This document shows, piece after piece, positions 57,701-61,828 of a stretch of DNA of 64,000 nucleotides. The translations under genes and the position numbers were made by a program. The number at the start of each line of letters is the position of its first letter. Position 1 is the first letter of the stretch. Where the stretch lies: the NCBI GenBank assembly GCA_964030475.1, contig CAXIPT010000001.1, positions 21,634,354 to 21,698,353 on the forward strand, read 5' to 3'. The notes under the pieces were generated by a model. It saw only the letters and a program-made list of their open reading frames with translations, did not search any database and had not been told where the DNA came from. This DNA is from Tethya wilhelma. Its lineage: Eukaryota > Porifera > Demospongiae > Tethyida > Tethyidae.

Positions 57701-58542
57701 GAATCTCACCAGTAAGACGGTAGTGTCAGTCAGAGGTTGTGTCTCAATGAGCAGTGCAAGGTTCTCCACGACCTCTGTGAACTTGTGGTAGACGGCCTGG
57801 ATGTCTTTCTTGTTGGAGCCTCCAGCACTACGTCTCTTTTGACGGGGAAGAGTCCCACTCTCTACAACAAGCATTATTATAGTTTAGAAGAGAAACACAC
57901 GTACCTTCAACTTCAAATGATCTTATCTTTACAAACAATCCCATGTAAACCTAAATGAACCTTCTCAATGCCTGATCAGGTAAGTGCCTATAACGTAAAT
58001 TTGCAAAAGGCCGAGCCACTCAAGTGCCTGGCTTGAGAAACTGCATACATTAATAAAGAATTGCAGTAAGATCCAGCAGTCTACATGCATGGGAAGGTTA
58101 TAAAAATTAAGTACAAAAAGTGATATCAGTCTATAATATAAGTACTCTTTACTAGAGTTCCAGACCACTCTCCTGGACTCCAGTGAGGAAAGTACCGCAA
58201 TTTCTGAGGTGACTTAGGGTATATTTCTAATTGGCAAGTGTCATGCACACAAGCTCTTAGCTAAAACACCTCATTGGGTTTCAAAATACTAAGGACAGTT
58301 ATGAGACAGCATTCACCTTTATTTTCAGCCTTGTAAACGGGATCAAACTGAGGGTATATGTTGTTCTCAAGGTGGTACTTGGTCATGGAGATGATCTGCT
58401 CAATGGACTCCTCGAGGTGGACATTCTTAGGCATGCTGGGAGCCGTGGTGATATGGAGGATGACAAGGGCCGAGTCAGCAGAACGGAGAATTCTGTCTTT
58501 GACCAGTTCGCGCCACACACGAGGTTCAGCCTCCACATCTTC
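22324..58542 (-). CDS. NIPBL: NIPBL/Scc2-like cohesin loader (gene span in window)
   Basis: NIPBL (Scc2, Nipped-B) with its partner MAU2/Scc4 loads cohesin onto chromosomes in the nucleus. I traced 30 exons with consistent GT-AG sites, about 1,280 codons, covering the family's helical HEAT-repeat body and C-terminus. Recognised words include MPKNVHLEESIEQII, TPFFVENV-like TFPFFVENV, YEKHRDLILEDIFASL, LPTTKRNLRSFR, VREAAVDLIGRFVL, EFPKIPDICVRIIRR, VPLMEHPSESFLA, CLPYMIAMSTD, KQHRRAFLKALL, HVDMTLSVTGSNLLQ and KCQKYSPTESVKAYDKA. The N-terminal part found in animals is not in the window's readable exons, so the gene probably begins beyond 58.6 kb. Several plus-strand genes lie inside its introns. 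Coordinates span introns; exon lists are in the three block entries. The exon between E19 and the 30.7-kb exon is missing. Confidence 0.88.
22899..23046. repeat. (CA)n microsatellite abutting a NIPBL splice donor
   Basis: About 150 bp of CA with CGCA interruptions at the left and one N at 22961. On the minus strand this is (GT)n starting about 10 bases after the GTATTTG donor of the exon 23224-23057. Frames across it are artefacts. Confidence 0.95.
23498..23603. repeat. Small palindromic element (CCCAGGC family)
   Basis: Left arm CTCATTCCCAGGCCTTCTGC, right arm GCAGAAGGCCTGGTGAATGA, about 60 bp of AT-rich loop between them. It lies in a NIPBL intron. Confidence 0.7.
24075..24179. repeat. Small palindromic element (CCCAGGC family)
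   Basis: Left arm CTCGTTTCCCAGGCCCTCTG, right arm CAGAGGGCCTGGTGACGAGG. A sister of the element at 23498-23603 and in the same NIPBL intron. Confidence 0.7.
27404..27436. repeat. (TG)n microsatellite at a NIPBL splice acceptor
   Basis: About 30 bp of TG. Read on the minus strand it is (CA)n ending ACATACAG at the acceptor of the exon 27401-27294, occupying the place where a polypyrimidine tract is expected. Confidence 0.9.
27724..28929 (+). CDS. Pepsin-family (A1) pseudoprotease, copy 1
   Basis: 401 codons, one exon, usual length for secreted pepsin/cathepsin D-like enzymes. Signal peptide at residues 1-19, then a propeptide-like VRLPLYKTKRG, the pepsin landmarks VGTPPVTFRV, DLWILSAEC, YLSQDTV, FGEA, LGLG, GEVILGGRDPNHYTGEL and the C-terminal WILGAPFLEAFYSEFD. 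The first catalytic motif (DTG in active enzymes) reads ATE at residues 96-98. The second reads DSID from residue 290, keeping the Asp but not the TG. Both flap-side motifs are thus altered and peptide-bond hydrolysis is unlikely. It lies inside a NIPBL intron on the opposite strand and is tandem with the copy at 29143. A secreted binding, storage or inhibitor-like role is inference. Confidence 0.88.
   Translation: MKISIYLWLLLLAYYTLASRATVRLPLYKTKRGVGHSKRYKRGAAVRASLSQLGHTNTPAQDTPHAVPAIADLPNLSIYTSIDVGTPPVTFRVAPATENSSSDLWILSAECKDIGCQQHIRYNHSLSTTYVKNGALYDDTLTSGYLSQDTVSIAGLTVVGQVFGEAVNVNSFDILGDPEGYLGLGLQPTVMTATPSLFSNLIKQELIDKAVFGIYLVPWNYTNNSSGQNPSGEVILGGRDPNHYTGELTYTSLTSKEHWQFKVNSVSIKSKLNDTITPVGCQGGCNAIIDSIDPFIVGPMKELNEINNKLGAINPDPDNNLIYYFNCNAIKVLPTLLLNIEDKGFELSAEQYVLNLDGEICLSAFVGDYVPEWILGAPFLEAFYSEFDVGNKRLGFAPVKY
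29143..30369 (+). CDS. Pepsin-family (A1) pseudoprotease, copy 2
   Basis: 408 codons, one exon. The N-terminus has a hydrophobic stretch (TTLLVIALLYC, residues 11-21) consistent with a signal peptide, a propeptide-like VRLPLHKD, then IGTPPQTFKVAI, SGYLSYDTI, FGEAVKY, GELILGGRDSQHYVDDL and WILGGVLQQVMYIEFD. The first catalytic site is NTG (Asn110) instead of DTG; the second is an intact DTGTS at residues 298-302. Replacement of one catalytic Asp by Asn normally abolishes activity in this family. It is a tandem paralogue of the 27724 gene, sharing the same two-residue insertion after the first site (VENSDFW), so the Asp loss probably precedes their duplication. Intronless and nested in NIPBL. 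Confidence 0.88.
   Translation: MNCVHVHTATTTLLVIALLYCSGWQLSTATIVRLPLHKDNFGATTPSSAPPTGMLTGTRSDSLPAKLMQGTDRHKLNDEAPSLPIVHRNQLLLTTVSIGTPPQTFKVAINTGVENSDFWVVSADCTSDRCKQVSRYYHNQSSTYLKNGKRFSSGYTSGYLSYDTIHLGPSLQLKSQDFGEAVKYEAVSQLNYDGMISMGVQPVSDTDSPLLFNLVQHKLIDAPIFGIYLASQNNNTHIFKGELILGGRDSQHYVDDLSYVKLTNKDSWQFQMGSISIVKNNSLSTVIACKNGCEAIIDTGTSVVFGPPADINTINKELGAVRNPVNKLWYFNCSQVSTLPNITMSIAGKEFVLTRNDYVVIVESKYCISGFAELDEEKSLWILGGVLQQVMYIEFDAGNLQLGFAKSK
30770..31260 (+). pseudogene. Chimeric fragment of the two pepsin-like genes
   Basis: 30770-30840 matches copy 1 (around 28268-28337: TGACTGCTACACCTTCACT, TTGATAAAACAAGAGTTG). It then switches at GAGTTG/GGCACACC to copy 2 (from 29432 on), running through INTGEENSDFW, a TGA at CKQV, and on to APIFGIYH, with frame disruptions near 30950. 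The NTG replacement is present here too. It ends near 31250 at the start of a dispersed repeat. Confidence 0.82.
31246..31839. mobile_element. Composite repeat with truncated MITE M4
   Basis: 31246-31500 (CATAGGTACTACATTCCTTG onward, GAAAGCTTTGAAACT, AGAGTTCAAAGGTCAT) matches 43603-43840. The family M left arm follows at 31506 (ACAAGTAGT, GTAGGAATGGGCAATGCGG). The right arm begins GAAGTAGTCATGTGCCGATG but stops at about 31839, so the outer half of the right terminal repeat is gone. Confidence 0.65.
31840..32478. other. Noncoding
   Basis: AT-rich, no gene on either strand that I can support. NIPBL exons expected between 37.5 and 30.7 kb were looked for here on the minus strand and not found. 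Confidence 0.45.
32479..32617. repeat. (CA)n microsatellite with assembly gap
   Basis: CA runs on both sides of a run of Ns at 32521-32577. The true length is unknown. Confidence 0.95.
32774..36165 (+). CDS. Death domain / coiled-coil / kelch fusion protein
   Basis: Five exons with GT-AG sites: 32774-33398, 33547-33657, 33740-34000, 34133-34728, 34780-36165, phases joining to about 992 residues. Exon 1 (KPKPKPKP lead, then a folded-looking region of about 190 residues) is unrecognised. Exon 2 is a Ser/Thr linker. Exon 3 is a death-domain-like fold: LQMELSGVIAWFELGVQLKIP, CQLHMLIHWEQ, TWTKLFSALVNIGRKGLADSL (written as separate short words). Exon 4 and the start of exon 5 form a long heptad-rich coiled coil (Glu/Lys/Leu). 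From about residue 690 follow kelch repeats of a beta-propeller (GDTVYINGY, WSTLP, WVELYPPMPTAR, VAVMGG, LYLMGG, WHHLPDLPV, VLAIGG, ILVVGG). It would be a cytoplasmic adaptor joining death-domain contacts, oligomerisation and ligand binding; that is inference. It lies within the NIPBL span. Confidence 0.82.
36203..36855. mobile_element. MITE family M, half copy M5a plus complete copy M5b
   Basis: M5a is a left arm only (from 36203, ACAAGTAGTAAAAATTTT then GTGTAGGAATGGGCAGTGCGG). M5b, 36521-36853, is complete: left arm GTGTAGGAATAGGCAGTGCTATAAAAAGC and a right arm with the matching private changes (GCTTTTTATAGCACTGCCC). The shared private bases show that the two arms of M5b belong together. 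M5a starts about 40 bp after the kelch gene stop codon. Confidence 0.75.
37494..37584 (-). CDS. NIPBL: Single NIPBL exon (E19)
   Basis: Acceptor CATTCACAG and donor A|GTGAGT on the minus strand enclose 30 codons plus one base, reading MECLGAVVNNVTHNFI and LVKDCFQRFY. In NIPBL this word follows directly after the exon ending LIMKHGQL, which here is E18 at 50378-50518, and their phases match (0 to 0). So an intron of about 12.8 kb separates them, holding TM8, TM7, the partial kelch gene and TM6. The exon ends in phase 1, but the next one recognised (30739-30613) needs phase 2, so at least one exon is missing between them. Confidence 0.85.
37894..39672 (+). CDS. TM6: intronless cysteine-rich multi-pass membrane protein
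   Basis: 592 codons, single exon. Signal peptide (LYLSLYLVAIITLKV), ectodomain with DQTQCPIWSIP, TECECG, VLCEKNSSE, YHCMSYSDEFN, GKCLYHLH and TGLMCSKCIKGYSYP (Lys where most copies have Glu), then the shared membrane core and tail PVPYRLDHMDEYPPLLP followed by PSQQ. The middle of the gene is nearly identical in DNA to TM2, TM4, TM5 and TM8. It is placed head-to-head about 310 bp from NIPBL exon E19 and lies inside the NIPBL gene. Function unknown. Confidence 0.88.
   Translation: MSLYLSLYLVAIITLKVQVSIGQSLSNDQTQCPIWSIPAKRSNTTECECGLKADYIVLCEKNSSEIYILLYHCMSYSDEFNTIVVGKCLYHLHNLHSRPFRYYWNIPRLKERNDSALCQFNKHGTQNPYKYQTGLMCSKCIKGYSYPVYSYSLACVECKDYKYNWLKYIAVAFLPLTVFYILVILFRISATSGAMNGYVLVCQLLTSPINVRVFSDFPEKTFKYTNICIGILGIWNLDFFRGLYPPFCLHPNMTTLQTLTLDYLIAVYPLILIILTYICVKLHTRYSLVVRLWSPFYKCFALIRNKWDINRSLIDVFATFILLSNLKILEVSFSILTPNTLYNVTGDPIPKKYLYYDGTYEFFGKAHIPYALLAFFMVFLFNIVPLVLLCLYPCRCFHKLLNYCNLRCLTLHIFMDSFHGCYKLQPRDCRYFAALYLFLRIVNHSFILTNAVLPVSYVVTGGVIIGLTASVAIIRPYKRLLYSVVDTILFADLGIMALVVIAFEPLEFFQRNNIILLRFISIIGGAILFLFGFGLTLSFVIPQQCSLKLKEMFDRVKLIITRKADSTQPQDPVPYRLDHMDEYPPLLPPSQQ
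39673..40575. other. Noncoding 3' flank of TM6
   Basis: AT-rich with scattered short repeats (CATGCATGCATG near 40324). No gene on either strand that I can support. Confidence 0.45.
40576..40612. repeat. (CA)n microsatellite
   Basis: About 18 CA units. It sits just left of the start of duplicated copy B. Confidence 0.9.
40680..41660. repeat. Segmental duplication, copy B
   Basis: Matches 20,640-21,640 of copy A throughout, including the GACAGTTGTGTGGGCAGGGG stretch and the CCTCACCCACTAA stretch that copy C lacks. It begins inside the ~370-bp repeat unit and ends at about 41660, about 185 bp before the N at 41844. Confidence 0.8.
40818..40964 (-). pseudogene. Copy of NIPBL exon E12 with terminal TGA (copy B)
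   Basis: 147 bases, as in the intact exon, reading TDMQRAVEFRFLDISTLV and on to YYDIICERI. The last codon is TGA (40818-40820 on the plus strand as TCA) where the working exon has CGA. Copy A carries the same TGA, so A and B share an ancestor that was already broken. Splice sites are preserved (CTCAG acceptor, GTGAGT donor). Lying within the intron between E18 and E19, a spliced-in exon would truncate NIPBL. Confidence 0.85.
41846..42796 (+). CDS. Partial kelch-repeat paralogue of the 32774 gene
   Basis: Begins abruptly after the single N at 41844 with the frame DIQPQLALSEQTE, matching the end of the coiled coil of the 32774 gene (about 35190), and runs open through all kelch repeats to TAG at 42794-42796. 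Kelch words: GDTVYVNN, WSTLPKCP, WVEVYPPMPTAR, VAVMGGYG, LYFMGA, WHHLPDLPV, VLAIGG, ILVVGG. There is no death domain or long coiled coil upstream; instead copy B lies there. Either the 5' part was lost in the duplication or the assembly joins two loci at the N. The frame is intact over about 316 codons, so it decayed little or arose recently. Confidence 0.75.
   Translation, partial: DIQPQLALSEQTEPPKKTAWKELTLKWRKGPKALDGVTRGSSTIIGDTVYVNNHSFTDQNVYSFNYSTSTWSTLPKCPYSGSTLTNINNTLTTVGGSVGGSDTNQLLTYGDHKWVEVYPPMPTARIYTIVLSTTTHVAVMGGYGHTSYLDCVEVMDIAARQWSTAAQLPFRLCKASATLCGDTLYFMGAVTPYGSNMNSVLSCQFSKLIESSRRSKILYIFIKVWHHLPDLPVSGSVCVTVHDKVLAIGGIDKQGKNTTAIHELNTDTNEWCHKGDMNIGRSYCLATTLPDNNILVVGGYTAHGYGANETEIATIS
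42797..43234. other. Noncoding
   Basis: 3' flank of the kelch copy. Nothing recognised. Confidence 0.4.
43235..44665. mobile_element. Composite repeat with MITE M6 interrupted by an insertion
   Basis: Left end GTACGTATAGTAGGAATGGGCC (compare 9838-9859 reversed), an ACTT tetranucleotide run at about 43478-43518, then the segment shared with 31246-31500, then the family M left arm at 43841. The right arm starts GAAGTAGTCATGTGCCGAAATT at about 44185, is interrupted at 44208 by about 375 bp beginning with AAT repeats, and resumes at about 44583 (ATGCCTTGTTCCAATAC ... CATGCCTACACTACTG), ending CTTGT at 44665. Confidence 0.65.
44666..45712. other. Noncoding, contains a perfect palindrome
   Basis: No supported gene. 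Contains the 40-bp palindrome at 45060 and a short hairpin at about 45483-45520 (AGACCCTCTTTCTCC mirrored by GGAGAAGGGGTGGGGTCT). Confidence 0.45.
45060..45099. repeat. Perfect 40-bp palindrome with no loop
   Basis: AGAGGAGGTTCGACACGGTT is followed directly by its exact reverse complement, with the centre at GGTT|AACC. Both flanks carry GTGCATGC-type words. It is more GC-rich than its surroundings. Confidence 0.95.
45713..45795. repeat. (GA)n microsatellite
   Basis: About 40 GA units, ending at the N at 45796, immediately before the start codon of pseudogene TM7. Confidence 0.95.
45797..46352 (+). pseudogene. TM7: decayed TM-family member with internal deletion
   Basis: Signal-peptide-like start (LQMSLCLAIFTLILM), then a frameshift in the word that should read NDNQ, ectodomain from IKCSIWTIK to NVHIL, then a jump over the whole membrane core to HHSFILTNAVLPMAYFVTG and frame-broken remains of the last membrane segments, closest to TM4 (7885-8215). 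The tail is missing. The DNA between the two halves (about 46006-46065) matches neither side. Confidence 0.85.
46406..46702 (+). other. Unrecognised open frame, possible exon
   Basis: 98 codons without a usable ATG at the left, opened after TGA at 46403-46405. It reads ESQEKAKKHQEVKQAAP, DSLYSSNLDIANSPLCPNF, a hydrophobic stretch LHLLLILYLGLTFL and RDYSLSGADSCFV, and ends at AGGGGTAAGTAA, which contains a good splice donor (GTAAGT). It could be one exon of another gene or a captured fragment. I do not recognise the protein and see no partner exon nearby. Confidence 0.3.
46703..47312. other. Noncoding
   Basis: AT-rich, no gene seen. It ends where homology with the upstream flank of TM5 begins. 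Confidence 0.4.
47512..49284 (+). CDS. TM8: intronless cysteine-rich multi-pass membrane protein
   Basis: 590 codons from the ATG at 47512. The frame is open further upstream to 47404, but 47512 aligns with the TM5 start and is followed by the signal peptide (SSLVHLCLVIITLRV). Ectodomain with RCPIWTIP, GCECGDK, YHCMSYSDEFN, GKCMYHLR and TGLMCTECIKGYSYP; one core Leu is Phe (NWFKYIAV) and NLRCL reads NLCCL. Tail PVPYRLDHMDEYPPLLP. It is the intact counterpart of TM5 in the segmental duplication and lies in the E18-E19 intron of NIPBL. Function unknown. Confidence 0.88.
   Translation: MSSLVHLCLVIITLRVQETTSWSIRNDQNRCPIWTIPTNISNGTTGCECGDKVDWIVQCEQNTSDVQILLYHCMSYSDEFNTVVGKCMYHLRKQHHPHKSFYRYYWNVPKLRQRNNTALCQFEKDRVKNKYKYQTGLMCTECIKGYSYPVYSYSLACVECKDYKYNWFKYIAVAFLPLTVFYIIVILFRVSATSGAMNGYVLVCQYLTSPINVRMISTNGEEARDMAYTYVSFLGIWNLDFFRGLYPPFCLHPNMTTLQTLMLDYLIAVYPLILIIFTYICVKLHTRYSLVVRLWSPFYKCFALIRNKWDINRSLIDVFATFILLSNLKILEVSFYVLTPNTLYNVTGDPIPKKYLYYDGTYEFLGKDHIPYALLAFFMVFVFNIVPLVLLCLYPCRCFHKLLNYCNLCCLTLHIFMDSFHGCYKLQPRDCRYFAAIYLLLRIVSHSFIFTNAVPQMSFIVTGVVLIGLTASVAIIRPYKRLLYTVMDTILFANLSTIYLIATRSVSLDIFQHHNSTVVRFLTFVGGSILMLFGVGLVVSFVIPQQFLLKLKEMLDRMKMIITRKADSTQPQDPVPYRLDHMDEYPPLLP
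49285..50377. other. Noncoding 3' flank of TM8 / NIPBL intron
   Basis: No gene seen. The right half (49.9-50.37 kb) is conserved with 13.78-14.68 kb of copy A, including CATGTAGGACAATACAAGAG and GCAAAACCATCAT words, at a level similar to the exons nearby. Confidence 0.45.
50378..58542 (-). CDS. NIPBL: NIPBL exon block E1-E18
   Basis: Exons in reading order: 58542-58317, 57861-57710, 56393-56313, 56230-56130, 55925-55793, 55722-55640, 55548-55416, 55220-55017, 54792-54706, 54275-53946, 53771-53673, 53341-53195, 52525-52388, 52127-52023, 51926-51873, 51482-51377, 51089-50956, 50518-50378. All phases join and no stop interrupts the roughly 818 codons. They cover the HEAT-repeat body: VWRELVKDRIL, FPFFVENVNLL, QMVTALVLQLVQC, DDFRPLFDNFVQDLL, LPEWPASEVLL, DFYIGQWLYDTHVE, VVTRFLASSRALSKSFDTYL, HVRTRAMKALSTIIAADPSIL, SVRKRAIKILKDICV, ELWFTSPPD, DYVSEWFEQLFEQ, SIRPKLLLKHATTLHPYL and VPLMEHPSESFLAGLEEDL. 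The introns are 40-1300 bp and several hold MITEs. Exon 5 ends at a weak donor (GTACAT). Confidence 0.9.
51534..51799. mobile_element. TA-flanked MITE (266 bp) in NIPBL intron
   Basis: Ends CCGTATAGCAGGTAAA and TTTACCCGCTATACGG form imperfect inverted repeats of about 40 bp, flanked by TA on both sides. Copy A at about 17830-17845 has the uninterrupted sequence GATATAGTGCACAAACAG with a single TA. Confidence 0.9.
52640..53165. repeat. ~370-bp repeat, about 1.5 units (copy C)
   Basis: The TGTAGGCCTGACTTGGA landmark occurs at about 52766 and 53127. It is the unexpanded counterpart of the array at 18.8-20.76 kb and lies in the intron between E12 and E13. Confidence 0.8.
54319..54521. mobile_element. 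TA-flanked MITE (203 bp) in NIPBL intron
   Basis: The left end CTGTATAGCGGGTATTTTTC and right end GAAAAATACCCGCTATATGG are inverted repeats. The interior is rich in CACGAAA/TTTCGTGG words and folds on itself. TA lies on both sides. Confidence 0.85.
56479..57550. mobile_element. TIR element of 1,072 bp in NIPBL intron
   Basis: Left end TGTGACCCAATTTTGGAAAA, right end its near-perfect reverse complement (TTTTCCAAAATTCGGTCACA). The inverted repeats run about 38 bp to GATGTAGTAA, with TA on each side (56477-56478 and 57551-57552). The interior has GCGCGCGC and splice-like words but no transposase, so it is non-autonomous. It fills the intron between exons 57861-57710 and 56393-56313. Confidence 0.88.
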
Positions 58543-59195
58543 CTATAGGGTGGGGTAGGGAAGAGATAGAGTGACATAAGCCAGTGTGCATAGATATAGG
58601 TTTTTAAAGTGGAGATTATTAATGATTAAAAAATGTAACTTTCAAGCAACACTTTCGTACAAGAGGAGTTATTTTTCAGTGTAATTGTGTCATATACAAC
58701 TGGATACAAAAAATATCTTAGCTATACTGTACGACCAATCGCACTGAAGCCTGTCTAGTCGTCACACAACTAGCTCTATCATGCGGTGAAATCCCCAGCC
58801 AACAGCCACACCCTGACCCAACTAATGGACCCTGATCCCTATAGAGAAGAATCCTTTTAAAAAGAAAGCTTCAGGATGGTTTTATACAGTGACACTTAAT
58901 TCTCTTACTAATGTAGTCAAACAAACCACTCACTAAAGTATTTATAAAGTGCAAGTCTAACATAAAAGTATGATCAATCCCCAGCAGACACAAAATTGTT
59001 ACCTACTCTGCAATGAATATCTTTTTTTTAAATTTTCATTTACAGAATAAGAATACAAAAGTGGAATGTCCAGAGGGAACATCAATATATTAGGGAGTCA
59101 CGTACATCCAAAAGAGCAATAAATAAACACACACTTCACGATAAATTCACAAAGTATCTTTCCAGATTGATTTCAAAACCATTGTATGAGCCAGT
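58543..59195. other. Noncoding between NIPBL E1 and the Delta-like gene
   Basis: No exon of either gene recognised. The promoter of the 59196 gene must lie here. Confidence 0.4.
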
Positions 59196-61793
59196 ATGGT
59201 GCTACAGCTCAGTTCTTGCTATATACTTCTACTAGTGTTCACAACGTGTGTAAGTTTAGTGAATATACTGCTAGTATGAATAGCAATGTACTGTGGAGTC
59301 CAACTGGCACATAATTATAGTGAAAGTTGAAGTATTAGCAGAAAATTGGCATATAAATGTTGGTGGACACACACAACATTTAATGACAAATAAAGAGGTA
59401 TCCTTTTTGACAAAGAGAGGTTTTTTTTGCATCATAAATTTAATTTACTTCAAGAGCATACATTTATTGCTTACATACAATTAACCAAATTTCTAGGTTT
59501 ATGTGGAGGCAAATTACATTGTAAGCATCGATGTGTTCTCCTATCACAACCCAACCAGCCAATGTCCTTGGACAGAAGACTCTGGAAGAGGATGCTGTGA
59601 CAACCAATACAAATCTGGGAACTGTTCAGAAGATGAAATGTGTGATCCACTATTTGAGTTTGTCCTCACATACCCAAATGAACATCGCTGGGATGAAGAC
59701 GAGAAACTAAACATTGGAGCATATCAGTTGACCCCTTCTATCCACTATAACATAAATTTGATTCAGAAGTCTAACAACAGCTGGTATGGTCTTCCTACTC
59801 CAGTCACACTGAGTGGTTTAAGCAAAAAATTTACTGTAAGTATAATACATTCTGATGGTAGACCTTTAATAGAAAGTCCTCATTTATTTGCATATCATGG
59901 AAAAACAATGGTACACAAAAGCAGTAATTAAGTAACTCTTCCAAATTTGAATGCTAAGTGGTAATTAGTTACCATATGGGGGAAAATTTTCGTGGAAAGC
60001 TGCCAAACCGCGAAATTCGCAAAAATTTTCCCCCACGAAAATTTCCCGCTATATGGTATTACTCATTTCAGCAAGAAGTCAAATTTTCACGATTCAAATT
60101 TTTGCAGAACATTGATCATGACAAACCAAAAGTGTTATTGCAAGTGCACATGTTAAGTTCTTCAAGTTTGTGTGATCAGATCGTAACTTACATCAAAGCT
60201 TAATAAAGTTCCCATTTTATTGCATGTATAACACCTGTGTAAATTCAATCTCATCGGGATCAGAAATTTATCCCACTAAATCATAGTGTATGTTGTACAT
60301 TATACCTTGTATGTTCTAGTTAAATACATAATTTCGTTAGTAATTTACAGAATCGTACTTCCTACACTTTTACAGTACACTGTTCAACTGTGTACATAGC
60401 CCCAAAGTGCTTCATACCATTTGAAATCAAGGAAGCAAATCCACCAGTGTGTCACTTCCTCAGGAACAAGCCATTGTTCTCTAGTTGTGTGACATCAATC
60501 TGAATTTATTTTTTATAAAAAATGTGAGCATGTATGACTGTATAGCTTGAGCCACTCCACTATTGTTTGTGTCAAAAAACAGGATTTCTTTTTTGAAAAA
60601 TGCAACCAATTTCAAAACACATTCAGAGACAAAGAGAAAACTTCTAGAAGAAGGATCTAATGGTGTATCCAGCCCTTAAATTGGGCCAAAACACAATGTT
60701 TAGCTTACAACTTAAGTTTGCTTACAAGAGTAAGTATGCAAATGTGCAAATTTCTGGGCTCCAGAAAAAAAAGCCAAAAATGTCCTGATTTCTATCTATA
60801 TATACCTTGCACATAGATTAAAGCTGAAAGTACTAACTACTAATTTCTTTACTTCAGGAAATAGTTCTGACCATCAATGTCTATGATGAAGACATCATCT
60901 ATAACAATCCCTGGAATGATGACACACCCTATGATGACCCCTGGAATTATGACCAACCCTATGATGACCCCTGGAATTATGACAACCCCTATGATGACCC
61001 CACCACTACTACCTGGTATCAAATCACAGAAACGTATGAAATTCCCATTACTGGTCCTGTTGGAGTGGCTGTTCCTAGAAGAGAATATACTGGAGATTAT
61101 GGTATAGCAACAATAGAGCTGGAATACCTTGTGTCCTGTGCTCCCAACTATTATGGAGAACACTGTGAGAATTATCATTCAAATGAATGTGACCGAGTTA
61201 CATGTAAAGGACGAGGACAGTGTGAAGGTGGAGTGGATTTTATTAACTGTGTCTGTGAACCTAGATATGTTGGCACTCAATGTCAGTTTGAGAACAACTG
61301 TTACAATGACCTCAACTCAGCTATTTGTAGTGGCAATGGACAATGTACAGCCTCTTACACATGTGAATGTGACCCAGGCTACACAGGGAGGCTGTGTCAA
61401 CAACAACAAGGTAATATACTAGTGGCATGCAAGCAAGGATTGGGCAAGTGTGAGCAAGGACAGATCAAAAGCTATATATTGGAGGGGGGGGGGGACATGG
61501 GACAGTCAAGAATTAATTTTCTATGTAAATGGTTTTTAATATGTAACGTGTTGAAACCTAGCAATATGCAACTTCTAAAGTCAAAGAGTACACTCAGTTG
61601 CTGGTGATTCTCAGCTGGCTATGACATTGCTAAGAGGGAGTCAGTGAGTGTGGCCTCAAAGCATAGCAAGCAGAGACATTGAAAAGCCTCAGATCTCAGG
61701 GACTATAGGTTTAGGTTGAAAGCTGTGTGTATCTCTTTTAAAGATAATCTCAATTATAGCCTGTCATGTTTGATGACTCAAGCTGCTGTTCAT

Positions 61794-61828
<35 letters not shown>

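Noticed and set aside
59503..59505. GTG at 59503 as a start of the Delta-like gene
   Set aside because: A splice acceptor at 59496 and a signal-peptide exon at 59196-59249 in matching phase give a better start.
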